From JAICIG01 sp035532215 (GTDB lineage Bacteria > Planctomycetota > Planctomycetia > Pirellulales > JAICIG01): a DNA stretch of 27,097 nt. The translations under genes and the position numbers were made by a program. Below the pieces are notes generated by a model that did no database searches, was not told the DNA's origin, and saw only the letters and a list, made by a program, of their open reading frames with translations. Every line of letters starts with the position of its first letter. Positions within the stretch are counted from its first letter, which is position 1. The stretch covers positions 1-27,097 of the forward strand of contig DATKRK010000214.1 of assembly GCA_035532215.1 (NCBI GenBank), read 5' to 3'. This document shows, piece by piece, positions 7,092-15,839 of the stretch.

Positions 7092-8759
7092 ATGACAAGT
7101 TCCCAGCCGTGGGTTGACGGGCTCACGATCGGCCAAGCGCTTTCGCACTCCGCCGCCGCGCACGGCGACTGCGATGCGCTGGTCTTTCCGAGCCTGGACC
7201 TGCGGCTGAACTACCGGGAGTTCGACGCTCGCGTCGACGAGGCGGCGCGCGGCCTCGTGGCGCTGGGTATCGGCAAAGGGGACCACGCGGCGATCTGGGC
7301 CACGAACGCGCCCGAATGGGTGATTCTGCAATTCGCGACGGCGCGGATCGGCGCCGTGCTGGTGACGATCAATCCAGCCTATCGTCCGTTCGAGTTGCAC
7401 TACGCGCTGCGGCAGAGCGACGCCAAGGCGCTGTTTCTCGTCGATCGCTTCAAGTCGTCCGACTACTTTGCGATGCTCGCCGAGGTTTGCCCCGATTTGG
7501 CCGCTTCGACCCCGGGGCAGTTGGCGGCCGGCGAATTCCCGATCTTGCGGTGGGCCGTCGCCTTGCGCGGCGAGGCGCCGCCCGGCGCCATTTCCTTCAG
7601 CGAGATGTGCCGCCGCGGAGCCTCGGTTCCGTTCGATCGAGGCCGATGGGAAAGTTCGCTTTCCGCGGGCGAGGCGATCAACATCCAATACACCTCGGGC
7701 ACCACCGGCTTTCCCAAGGCGGCGACGCTCAGCCATCGCAACTTGCTGCTCAATGCCTACTATGTCGGCGCCTGCCAACGGTTGACGGCCGCCGACCGGA
7801 TTTGCATCCCCGTGCCGTTTTATCACTGCTTCGGCTGCGTGATGGGAACCTTGTGCGCCGCGGTTTACGGCGCGGCGATGGTCGTTCCGGCCGAATCGTT
7901 TCAAGCCGCCGCCACGCTCGAGGCCATCGAGCGCGAGCGGGCCACGGCCGTCTACGGCGTGCCGACGATGTTCATCGCGCAACTGCAGGATAAGAGCTTC
8001 GGCGGCCGCGATCTGTCGTCGCTGCGCACCGGAATCATGGCCGGCAGCCCTTGCCCGATCGAAGTCATGCGGCAGGTGATCGAGCGGATGGGCGCCCGCG
8101 AAGTGACGATCGCCTACGGACAGACCGAGGCCTCGCCGGTGATTACGCAGACGCGAACCGACGATCCGATCGAGTTGCGGGTCGAGACGGTCGGCCGGCC
8201 GTTGCCGGGCGTCGAGGTGAAACTGGTCGACCCCGCTACGCGGCGCGAACTGGGCGACGACGAACAGGGCGAGCTTTGCGCTCGCGGGCATGGCGTGATG
8301 CTTGGCTACTACAAAAACGCCGAGGCCACGGCGGCGGCCATCGACGCCGACGGCTGGCTGCACACGGGCGATCTGGCGATACGGCGACCGAACGGCTATT
8401 ACAGCATCACCGGACGGATCAAGGATCTCGTGATTCGCGGCGGCGAGAACATCTATCCGCGCGAGATCGAAGAATTCCTGTTCACCCATCCGGCGATCGA
8501 GCAGGTCTCGGTGGTGGGCGTTCCCGACGCGAAGTACGTCGAGGAGTTGTGCGCCTGGGTCAAGCTGAAGGCGGACGCAAAGTTAAGCGAGGACGAGCTG
8601 CGCAAGTTTTGCCGCGAAAACTTGGCGCACTACAAGGCGCCTCGCTACATTCGTTTCGTCAAGGAGTTTCCGCAGACGGTCACCGGAAAGATTCAGAAGT
8701 TCAGAATCCGCGAGCAGATGATCGCAGAACTCGGATTGAAAGAGCAGGAGACCGCGTGA
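7092..8759 (+). CDS. AMP-dependent acyl-CoA synthetase (fatty-acid-CoA ligase family)
   Basis: This ANL-superfamily enzyme activates a carboxylic acid with ATP to the acyl-adenylate and transfers it to CoA. All core motifs are present: the phosphate-binding loop YTSGTTGFPK at about 200-209, the adenine-binding YGQTEAS at 342-348, GWLHTGDLA at 421-429 with the essential Asp, the hinge region GRIKDLVIRGGENIYP, and the catalytic Lys of TGKIQKF at 533. Its 555 residues match the family. The ATG at 7092 has GGAG 8 bases upstream; longer starts at 7044 or 7068 have no site. The chain length of the substrate cannot be told from sequence, but medium or long chain is likely. It is convergent with the PAC2 gene, with only 13 bases between the stops. 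Confidence 0.93.
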   Translation: MTSSQPWVDGLTIGQALSHSAAAHGDCDALVFPSLDLRLNYREFDARVDEAARGLVALGIGKGDHAAIWATNAPEWVILQFATARIGAVLVTINPAYRPFELHYALRQSDAKALFLVDRFKSSDYFAMLAEVCPDLAASTPGQLAAGEFPILRWAVALRGEAPPGAISFSEMCRRGASVPFDRGRWESSLSAGEAINIQYTSGTTGFPKAATLSHRNLLLNAYYVGACQRLTAADRICIPVPFYHCFGCVMGTLCAAVYGAAMVVPAESFQAAATLEAIERERATAVYGVPTMFIAQLQDKSFGGRDLSSLRTGIMAGSPCPIEVMRQVIERMGAREVTIAYGQTEASPVITQTRTDDPIELRVETVGRPLPGVEVKLVDPATRRELGDDEQGELCARGHGVMLGYYKNAEATAAAIDADGWLHTGDLAIRRPNGYYSITGRIKDLVIRGGENIYPREIEEFLFTHPAIEQVSVVGVPDAKYVEELCAWVKLKADAKLSEDELRKFCRENLAHYKAPRYIRFVKEFPQTVTGKIQKFRIREQMIAELGLKEQETA

Positions 8760-8772
8760 GATGCGTGCCGGT

Positions 8773-9705
8773 TCAATCGGATTTGCGAAACAGATTCAAG
8801 AACCGGTCTTCGTAATCCTTGAACGCGCCGAGGCGGTCCAGCTCGCGTTTGAGCTCGTAGGCCTTGGAACGGTCGTGCAGGGCCTGTTCGAACAAGCTTT
8901 CGATCGTGCGTTCGTCCTCGGGCGCCAGGCCTTGTTCCTCGCGCGTTTCGACGCCGAACGGTTCCGGCTCTTCCTCCGGCTCTTGCCGGCCCATCTGCTG
9001 CTCGACTTGCGCCAGCAACTGCCCCAGATGCTGCTCGACGGCGGCGGCCTGTTCGGCCAGTTCGGTGAAATCGATGTCGATGCCGGCCATCTGCGAAAAG
9101 ACTTGCAGCACGGCGTGCGAGGCTTTCGGGAACGGCAGTTGAGCGAAGATATGCGGCATCTCGCCCAGCAGGCAGGCGCCGTGCAGCCCGGCCTCGGCCG
9201 CCACGCCCAAGAGCACGCCGTTCAAACCGCCGATCTGCCCGTCTTCCAGCAACGTCAGGTCCAACTCCCGCAGCGGCGCGAGATTCTCCTCGTCGGTGGC
9301 TGCAACGAACACGCGCGAATCGTGCTCGGGGTGCATTTGCGTGGCCATGGCCGCGAACGTGAACACGCGCTCGACGCCCAGTTGCCGGGCGAATTCGATC
9401 AGTTTGTGGCAAAAGGCGTATTTGCCCAAGGGCGGTTGAGCCTCGCCGATGAAGACCACGATGTCTCGCTTCTGCTCGGGGTGGCGCCAAACGAAGAACC
9501 GGCTGCGCGGCATGCGGCCCGGGCGAATCAGGCCGTCTTTGACTTCGACGTGCTCGACGTCGAACAATTCCCGCGTCGAGAATTCGGCCAAAAACGACAT
9601 GTCCATTTTCGCCATCAAGTAGTATCCGGCCGACAGGGCGACGTTACCCATGCCCGGCCAGACGGCCACCAGCCACGGTTGATTGAGTTTGGTTTCATCC
9701 GGCAT
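8773..9705 (-). CDS. PAC2 (proteasome assembly chaperone-like) family protein
   Basis: The protein has 310 residues. The N-terminal 210 match the PAC2/DUF75 fold: an opening strand with the Gly-rich turn VAVWPGMGNVALSAGYYL, later FIGEAQPP, and LGEMPHIFAQLPFPKAS. The C-terminal third is Glu/Gln-rich and probably helical or coiled (about 225-265), ending KDYEDRFLNLFRKSD. PAC2 proteins occur in archaea, actinobacteria and planctomycetes. In bacteria their role is not settled and they need not involve a proteasome. The ATG at 9705 starts the conserved domain directly. The 242 bases upstream (9706-9947) contain no gene and should hold its promoter. Confidence 0.8.
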   Translation of the reverse strand: MPDETKLNQPWLVAVWPGMGNVALSAGYYLMAKMDMSFLAEFSTRELFDVEHVEVKDGLIRPGRMPRSRFFVWRHPEQKRDIVVFIGEAQPPLGKYAFCHKLIEFARQLGVERVFTFAAMATQMHPEHDSRVFVAATDEENLAPLRELDLTLLEDGQIGGLNGVLLGVAAEAGLHGACLLGEMPHIFAQLPFPKASHAVLQVFSQMAGIDIDFTELAEQAAAVEQHLGQLLAQVEQQMGRQEPEEEPEPFGVETREEQGLAPEDERTIESLFEQALHDRSKAYELKRELDRLGAFKDYEDRFLNLFRKSD

Positions 9706-9947
9706 CGCACGACTCCCGAGAGATTTTTCGTATCTGCCTGGCGAGCTTTTTGCTGCACTTCTTGCGCCGCAGACCCAGCGATTTCGCGAGAATCGCTATT
9801 ATCGCAAAAAGCGGCGAAATGTCAGCCGCAACGAATGAGGGCGAAAAACCCATGAAGCACTGGAACGTCGTCGCGAAGGAGCGGTTCGAAGCCGCGTGCC
9901 CGGTCCTACGCGCTTAGCTCGGACCATTTGCCGCGCGAGCAACCGAC

Positions 9948-11330
9948 TTAAATCTCCCAGCCCTTGCGGTATTTCGGGCTGATCCATGCCGCGGCGTCGG
10001 GACAGTTGACGACGCGCATCTGCTCGGCGTCATAGTCCAATGCCTTGCCAAGGCGGACTGCGACGTTGCCCAAGAGCATCGTTTCGGTGAGCACCGCGGC
10101 GTAGTCGAAGTTGCTCATGGCCGGCGGGCCGCCGCGGATGGCGCGGATCCATTCGCCTTTCTGATTGTCGTCGATGCCCCGGCCCTCCTCCATCCGCGCC
10201 AGCGTCGGCTCGGGCGGCTGGTAACCCTCGAACTGTTTCGCCGGCAGCAGCTTCTGCTCGGCGCCGTAGTCGTTCGGAGAAAACATGGCGCCTTTTTCGC
10301 CGATCAACAGCGCGCCGCTCGACGAAGCCGTTTCGCCCAACAGGAGCTCGGGCCGCGGCAGGTTGCGCTGGCCGTCGCGGGCGCCTTCGTACCAGGTGAG
10401 CTTGACGGGCGGCAGCTCGCCGCGCGCCGGGAACTCGTAGGTGATCGTGGCCCAGGCCGGATAAGTTTCCGGGTTGATCTCGCCGCTCGTGGCCGAAACG
10501 CGCGTCGGATAGCCGAGCTTCAAGGCCATGAACGGCAGGTTGGTCGTGTGGCAGGCCATATCGCCCAGCGAGCCGGTGCCGAAATCCCACCAGCCGCGCC
10601 AGTTGTGCGGATGATAGACCGGATGATAGGGGCGTTCGGGCGCCGTGCCGAGGAACAAATCCCAATGCACGTACGGCGGCGTCGGCGGCGTGTCCTTGGG
10701 CCGCGCCACGATGTCGGGCGCCTGCTTCCAGTACTTGAAGGGCCGGTTGGTCCAGACGTGAACCTCGCGCACCGGGCCGATCGCGCCCGAGCGGATGATT
10801 TCAACGCCGCGGCGAAAACCGCTGGCCGCCGTACCCTGATTGCCCATCTGCGTGGCCACCTTGTACTCTCGGGCCGTGTCGCGCATCAGCCGGGCTTCCG
10901 CCACCGAATGCGTCAGCGGCTTTTGGCAATAGACGTGCTTGCCCAACCGCATGGCCCGCACGGCGGCCGGGGCGTGCGTGTGGTCGGGAGTGCTGACGAC
11001 GACGGCGTCGATCTGCGCGTGCATCTCGTCGAGCAGCTTGCGGTAGTCGTTGTAGGTCTTGGCCTGGGGAAACTTTTCGGCCTTGGCGGCGAGGCGCTGG
11101 TCGTCGATGTCGCAGATGGCAACGATGTTGCCGTAGTTGCCCGCCTGGTCGGTGTCGCTCGATCCCTTCCCGCCGACGCCGATGCAGGCGATGTTGATTC
11201 GCTCATTGGGCGAATCGGCGAAAGCCTCGTCGCGTCGGCCGGCCGCCCAAAAGCCGATGCCGGCCAGCGAGGCGCCTTGAAGAAATCGACGCCGAGTCGT
11301 TCCACGAGCCTTGATATTGCTTTGGGCCAT
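9948..11330 (-). CDS. Tat-exported Gfo/Idh/MocA family oxidoreductase
   Basis: This NAD(P)-dependent sugar-type dehydrogenase has 460 residues. It begins with a Tat signal (RRRFLQGASLAGIGFWAA, about 13-30), so the folded protein is exported. The Rossmann dinucleotide loop GVGGKG is at 51-56, and the QKP motif (variant of EKP, in VYCQKPLTHSVAEA) supplies the catalytic Lys. The C-terminal domain contains NWRGWWDFGTGSLGDMACH, typical of planctomycete members. The substrate is unknown, probably a sugar or sugar derivative. The start at 11330 has AGGAG 7 bases upstream. A longer frame back to 11624 lacks both a site and protein character. It is divergent from the AAA+ gene; the 283 bases between the starts must hold both promoters. 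Confidence 0.92.
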   Translation of the reverse strand: MAQSNIKARGTTRRRFLQGASLAGIGFWAAGRRDEAFADSPNERINIACIGVGGKGSSDTDQAGNYGNIVAICDIDDQRLAAKAEKFPQAKTYNDYRKLLDEMHAQIDAVVVSTPDHTHAPAAVRAMRLGKHVYCQKPLTHSVAEARLMRDTAREYKVATQMGNQGTAASGFRRGVEIIRSGAIGPVREVHVWTNRPFKYWKQAPDIVARPKDTPPTPPYVHWDLFLGTAPERPYHPVYHPHNWRGWWDFGTGSLGDMACHTTNLPFMALKLGYPTRVSATSGEINPETYPAWATITYEFPARGELPPVKLTWYEGARDGQRNLPRPELLLGETASSSGALLIGEKGAMFSPNDYGAEQKLLPAKQFEGYQPPEPTLARMEEGRGIDDNQKGEWIRAIRGGPPAMSNFDYAAVLTETMLLGNVAVRLGKALDYDAEQMRVVNCPDAAAWISPKYRKGWEI

Positions 11331-11613
11331 TGGCTTGCTCCTGTTCTTCGCGAAGTGTTCCGCCGCTGCTTCGACGCAGACTGCCACAATACCGTTGGCA
11401 GGCGATGACTGCAACGCATCGCAGAAAACACGGGCCACAGGCCCCGGCGCCTCCTCCGCGCCGCTCGTTGCGATCCGTCGCATCGGAGCATCAACGAAAG
11501 GCCCTCGTCGGGCAAAACGGAGCGCCTTGCTTGACACGCCTTGCCCCGCTTCTACGATGAACCATTGCGCGCAAACCGATAGATTCTCGTACTTTTCCCC
11601 GGAGAGAGGGCCT

Positions 11614-12960
11614 ATGGCCGCCAACGACGACGGACTCGAAGGGCTCTACGAGGCGTTGCGGCTGTCGCCCGAGAACGTGCCGCTCAGGCAGCACCTGGCT
11701 GAGATGCTGTTGGGCCGCGGCCGGCCCGAAGACGCGGAGCCCGAGTTTCGCAAGGCGCTGGCCCAATCGCCGCACAGCGCGGCGCTCAAGCTGGGGTTGT
11801 CGAAGGCTTTTTATCAGCAGGGTAAGGACAGCGAGGCGTTGGTCACCGTCGAGGCGTTGCTGAAGGATCGCGATCCGCCCGCCGCGGCGCATGTGCTCTA
11901 CGCCCGGCTGTTGTTGCGCAAGGGCGAGGTCGAGCGGGCCGTCAGCCAGTACAAGCTGGCCTTGGAGATCGATCCGGCGAGCGCCGACGCCGAACTCGGC
12001 GAGCGGCTGGGAGTCGGCGCGCCGCGCGACACTTCCGACGTGGTCGATGGCCGCGTGCGCGAAGGCTGGGAAGCGCCGCCCGCCGACTCCGAGCGCCGGC
12101 TGGAGAGGCCCAAGGCCGGCTTCGAGAGCGTCGGCGGCATGGAGACGCTGAAGGAGGAAATCCGCCTCAAGATCATCTACCCCCTCACGCACCCGGAGAT
12201 TTATCAAGCCTACGGCAAAGCGATTGGCGGCGGAATCTTAATGTACGGCCCGCCGGGCTGCGGCAAGACGCACCTGGCCCGGGCCACGGCGGGCGAGATC
12301 AAGGCGAGCTTCATTGCCATCGGCATCAACGACGTGCTCGATATGTGGATCGGCAGCAGCGAGCGCAATCTGCACGAACTGTTCGAGCAGGCCCGCCAGC
12401 ATGCGCCGTGCGTGCTGTTCTTCGATGAGGTCGACGCTCTGGGCGGCCGCCGCTCCGACGCCCACCACGGCAGCGCCCGCCAGCTCATCAACCAGTTTTT
12501 GGCCGAACTCGACGGCGTCGAGACCACCAACGAAGGCGTGCTGATCCTGGCCGCGACCAACGCCCCTTGGCATCTCGACCCGGCGTTTCGCCGCCCCGGA
12601 CGCTTCGACCGCATCTTGTTCGTCCCGCCGCCCGACGCCGAGGCCCGGGCTTCGATCCTGCGCATCCTCTGCCGCGGCAAGCCAGTCAGCGAGATCGACT
12701 ATGAACATCTGGGCAAGAAGGCCGATCATTTTTCCGGCGCCGATCTGAAAGGCGTGCTCGATCAGGCGATCGAACAGAAGCTGCGCGCGGCCATGAAAGA
12801 AGGCGTGCCGAAGCCGCTGGCCACGGGCGACCTGCTCTCGGTGATCAAAAGCGTGAAGCCGACCACGCGCGAGTGGTTCGCCACGGCGAAGAACTACGCG
12901 CTCTATTCCAACCAGGGCGGCGCGTACGACGAAATCCTCAAGTACATGAAGCTCGGATGA
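11614..12960 (+). CDS. AAA+ ATPase with N-terminal TPR repeats
   Basis: The protein has 448 residues. Residues about 5-125 form TPR helices (LAEMLLGRGRPEDAEPEFRK and similar units). From about 165 follows a classic AAA module: Walker A GPPGCGKTH with K218, Walker B FFDEVDAL with D271/E272, sensor-1 N316 (AATNAPW) and an arginine finger region FRRPGRFDR. It is closest in style to the Cdc48/spastin-type AAA clade, with one ATPase domain, and probably acts as a hexameric remodelling or unfolding motor whose TPR part binds clients. ATG 11614 has GGAGAGAGG just upstream. The next gene starts inside its stop codon, so the two are translationally coupled and probably work together. Confidence 0.9.
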   Translation: MAANDDGLEGLYEALRLSPENVPLRQHLAEMLLGRGRPEDAEPEFRKALAQSPHSAALKLGLSKAFYQQGKDSEALVTVEALLKDRDPPAAAHVLYARLLLRKGEVERAVSQYKLALEIDPASADAELGERLGVGAPRDTSDVVDGRVREGWEAPPADSERRLERPKAGFESVGGMETLKEEIRLKIIYPLTHPEIYQAYGKAIGGGILMYGPPGCGKTHLARATAGEIKASFIAIGINDVLDMWIGSSERNLHELFEQARQHAPCVLFFDEVDALGGRRSDAHHGSARQLINQFLAELDGVETTNEGVLILAATNAPWHLDPAFRRPGRFDRILFVPPPDAEARASILRILCRGKPVSEIDYEHLGKKADHFSGADLKGVLDQAIEQKLRAAMKEGVPKPLATGDLLSVIKSVKPTTREWFATAKNYALYSNQGGAYDEILKYMKLG

Positions 12961-14261
12961 TGCAGCACCTGCACCGCGGCCAACTGCTCATCGGACAAGC
13001 GCGCTTCGAGCAAGCTATCGGCGAATTGCGCTTGCACCTGGCCGATGAACCGAACAGCTCCTTTGCGCACGCCCTGCTCGGGCTGTGCCTGGTCGAGTTG
13101 AAGCAATACCAGGAAGCCACGGCCGAAGCGCAGCAGGCCGTCCATCTGGCGCCCGACTTCCCGTTTGCGCATTACGCGCTGGCCAAGGTCTGGTTCGATC
13201 GCCGCCGTTTCAAGGAAGCGTTGGCCGCCATCCAGGAAGCGGTGCGGCTCGATCCGCACGACGCCGATTATTTCGCGATTTTGTCGCAGATTCATTTCGC
13301 CGAAAGCCGCTGGCAAGCCGCGCTGGAAGCGGCCGACGAGGGCCTGGCTGTCGACCCCGAGCATTCGGCCTGCACCAACTTGCGGGCCATGAGCCTGGTG
13401 AAGCTCGGCCGCAAGGCGCAGGCCGGCGCGACGATCGACGCGGCGCTGGCCCGCAATCCCGAGAACGCCTTGACCCACGCCAACCAGGGCTGGACGCTGC
13501 TCGAGCAACGGCAGCCGGTCAAAGCGATGGAGCACTTTCGCGAAGCGCTCCGGCTCGATCCCGAGTTGGAATGGGCGAGGCAGGGCATCGTCGAGGCGAT
13601 GAAGGCCAAGAACGTCGTCTATCGCGCGATGCTCGGCTACTTTCTGTGGATGGCCAAGCTGCCGCCGCGCGTACAGTGGGGCGTGATTATCGGCGGCTAC
13701 TTCGGCATGCAATTGCTCGACGGCTTCGGCCGCAACCATCCGGACCTGGCGCCGTGGCTGCTGCCGGTCAAGATCGCCTATCTGGCGTTCGCCATCATGA
13801 CCTGGGTCGCCGACCCGCTGTTCAACCTGCTGCTGCGGTTGAACCGTTTCGGCCGGCTGGCGCTGTCGCGCGAGCAAATCGTGGCCTCGAATTGGTTCGG
13901 CGGCTGCGTCTTCTTGGCATTGGCCTCGCTGGGCGTTTACCTGGCGACGGACGACCCGGCAGCGTCATGGGCGGCGTTCGCGTTCGGTCTGCTCTCGCTG
14001 CCCGTGGCGGTGATCTTTCGCTGCCATCGGGGGCGGCCGAGGTTGTTAATGAGCCTTTACACGCTCGGCATGGCGACTCTTGTCCTCGGCGGGCTGGCGC
14101 CCTTGCTGTTTGCGTCACTGGCGCCCGACGCACGGTTGCCGCAGGTCGTCCTCGATGCCGCCGTGGCCGTGATGAATTTCTGCATGCAGGCGTTTATCTG
14201 GGCGGCTATCGGTTCACTCTGGCTGGGGAACATCCTGGCCGGCTCGCGGCCGAAGTATTGA
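12957..14261 (+). CDS. TPR protein with C-terminal multi-pass membrane domain
   Basis: Its 434 residues split in two. Residues about 1-215 are six or so TPR units (HYALAKVWFDRRRFKEALAA, HANQGWTLLEQRQPVKAMEH). Residues about 230-430 contain roughly six hydrophobic helices, including one around YFLWMAKLPPRVQWGVIIGG and a last one near AFIWAAIGSLWLGNILA. TPRs likely face the cytoplasm and bind protein partners. The start ATG (12957) overlaps the stop of the AAA+ gene (ATGATGA), a sign of translational coupling. The pair may form a membrane-anchored chaperone or remodelling unit. That role is inference; no characterised homologue is recognised. Confidence 0.85.
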   Translation: MMQHLHRGQLLIGQARFEQAIGELRLHLADEPNSSFAHALLGLCLVELKQYQEATAEAQQAVHLAPDFPFAHYALAKVWFDRRRFKEALAAIQEAVRLDPHDADYFAILSQIHFAESRWQAALEAADEGLAVDPEHSACTNLRAMSLVKLGRKAQAGATIDAALARNPENALTHANQGWTLLEQRQPVKAMEHFREALRLDPELEWARQGIVEAMKAKNVVYRAMLGYFLWMAKLPPRVQWGVIIGGYFGMQLLDGFGRNHPDLAPWLLPVKIAYLAFAIMTWVADPLFNLLLRLNRFGRLALSREQIVASNWFGGCVFLALASLGVYLATDDPAASWAAFAFGLLSLPVAVIFRCHRGRPRLLMSLYTLGMATLVLGGLAPLLFASLAPDARLPQVVLDAAVAVMNFCMQAFIWAAIGSLWLGNILAGSRPKY

Positions 14262-14375
14262 TCCGCGCTTGCCGTGCTGCGAAAGGGCAAGGTACGATGG
14301 AATAGTCGCGTAATCTTTTCCTAAAAGACAGGCGATTGCACCACGGGCGTCAAGCAAACTCTTCGACCGACGGAA

Positions 14376-15365
14376 ATGCTGATGGTTCACAAATTCGGTT
14401 GGCTGGCGTTGTTTCTGCCGCTGGGCCTGGGGCTTGTCGCGGGCGAACCGCTGGCCCCTGCGGCGCCGAAAGCTCGTGTGTCGGGCTCTCGCAAACTGCA
14501 CAAGACGGCCAAGCCGCCGAAGTTCGAGCAGCAGGAACTCGACGTCTTCTTTGCCGACGCGCGAGAGAAGCTCGGCCCCGGACAGCCGGGCGGACAAGTG
14601 GTTGCCGCGGCGACGAGCGTCGCGCCACAGCCGGGCGACGCGCTGCCGCAAGCTTCCGGCGGGTTCGCCTGGTCGAAGCTGATTTCGGCCAGCACGCTGG
14701 AAGACGCCGTCAAGGCGCAGGCCGCGCCGCTGGCCGAACAGACGAAGACCCCCAGCCAATTCAACGGCGGGGGCAATCTCGAAGCGCGCAATCATTTTAC
14801 CGTGCTGGCCCTGCTCTACAGCATCATTGCCGATTACGACGCCGACGTGCGTTGGAAAAAAGACGCGCCCAGCCTGCGTTCGATGTTCGGCCGCGCCGCC
14901 GCAAACTGCAAAACGACCGGCGCCAATTCGTTTCGCGTGGCCCAAGCCCGCACGGGCGACCTGGCCGAGCTGATTCGCGGCGGCAAAATCGAATTCCAGA
15001 AGGACGAAAGCGATTTCAAATGGGCGGAAGTCGTGAACCGCCCGCCGCTGATGGCCCGGATGGGCAAAGAGGGTTACAGCGCCAAGCTCAAAACCATGAC
15101 TTCCGACAAAGGCGAATTCTCCAAGAACCGCGACGATCTGCTCAAAGAAGCACAGTTGATTGCGGCCATCGGCCACGTCATGCAAGACGCCAGCTATGAG
15201 TTCGCCGACGACGAATCGTATCTTGGCTTCGCCAAGGAGCTGGAAACGCAGGCGCAAGAGATCGTCGAGGGGGTGAAAACCGACGACCTTCCGCGGGCTC
15301 AAACCGCGGCCGGGTTGATCAACAAAGCCTGCAGCGCGTGCCACGAGGGTTATCGCAGCGGGTGA
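14376..15365 (+). CDS. Exported protein with C-terminal c-type heme motif
   Basis: The protein has 329 residues. It starts with a hydrophobic signal segment (about 5-22, FGWLALFLPLGLGLVAG). The middle is mainly helical, and the C-terminus carries one heme attachment motif CSACH (C319, C322, H323) followed by EGYR. A single C-terminal CxxCH on a helical domain resembles cytochrome c', where the heme histidine is the proximal ligand. A periplasmic electron carrier, sensor or gas-binding role is possible. It begins 114 bases after the TPR-membrane gene, with no ribosome binding site clear enough to decide between ATG 14376 and 14382. The first is given. A link to the preceding pair is not certain. 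Confidence 0.8.
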   Translation: MLMVHKFGWLALFLPLGLGLVAGEPLAPAAPKARVSGSRKLHKTAKPPKFEQQELDVFFADAREKLGPGQPGGQVVAAATSVAPQPGDALPQASGGFAWSKLISASTLEDAVKAQAAPLAEQTKTPSQFNGGGNLEARNHFTVLALLYSIIADYDADVRWKKDAPSLRSMFGRAAANCKTTGANSFRVAQARTGDLAELIRGGKIEFQKDESDFKWAEVVNRPPLMARMGKEGYSAKLKTMTSDKGEFSKNRDDLLKEAQLIAAIGHVMQDASYEFADDESYLGFAKELETQAQEIVEGVKTDDLPRAQTAAGLINKACSACHEGYRSG

Positions 15366-15839
15366 TTGGGTCGGTCGCCCCTTTCACGCGCACTTTGCTT
15401 GAAGCGCGCCTTTCATCGTGATGCCAGCTGTGTTCCGCTCCGCCACCGCCGGGCAAGCCCCGGCGGAGCAGTGATTGATCAGCTAGAAACGGCGTCACAC
15501 CGCAACCCTTTTTCGCCTTTTCCGCATTTGCCCGCCGCCTCTGGCGGCGGGCAAATGCGGAAAAGGCGCAGGCGAATGTCGGCGGGGTCAACCTAGCTGC
15601 AAATCTTCGCTCGACCGGGACAAGCCCGGATCGTGGCGGAACAAAACCAGCGTGAGGGCGATTCGCCGAACGAGCGGTGCTTTGCGCAGCCTGGGCGTAG
15701 GTTCACTGCACTGGGGCATCGCTTCGCTCTGCCGCCAGCCACCCTGCCTTGTCAATTCAGGTCGAGGAGGCACTCGCTCACCGGCGGAAGGCGGCCTGGG
15801 AAGGCCGCCCCACGCGGCGCTTCTTGCCCTCGCGATGCA
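15366..15839. other. Intergenic region with several hairpins between convergent genes
   Basis: No gene is convincing in these 474 bases. The frames seen on both strands are low-complexity. Besides the perfect palindrome at 15514-15568, listed separately, there is a hairpin at 15446-15466 (CCGCCGGG/CCCGGCGG, 5-nt loop), which can extend as GCTCCGCC/GGCGGAGC at 15437-15469. Another lies at 15790-15809 (GGCGGCCT/AGGCCGCC, 4-nt loop). The last is 31 bases past the stop of the minus-strand gene and could help stop its transcription, but none has a T-run. Confidence 0.6.
15514..15568. repeat. Perfect 26-bp palindrome with a 3-nt loop
   Basis: The arms 15514-15539 and 15543-15568 are exact reverse complements (left arm starts CGCCTTTTCCGCATTTG, right arm ends GCGGAAAAGGCG), separated by TCT. 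It lies between two convergent genes and could act as a bidirectional terminator. The absence of T-runs and the exact symmetry fit better with a mobile palindromic (REP-like) element. Confidence 0.9.

Noticed and set aside
7017..8489. 490-residue minus-strand frame over the acyl-CoA synthetase
   Set aside because: It is the antisense shadow of a gene with all ANL motifs; high GC keeps the opposite frame open.
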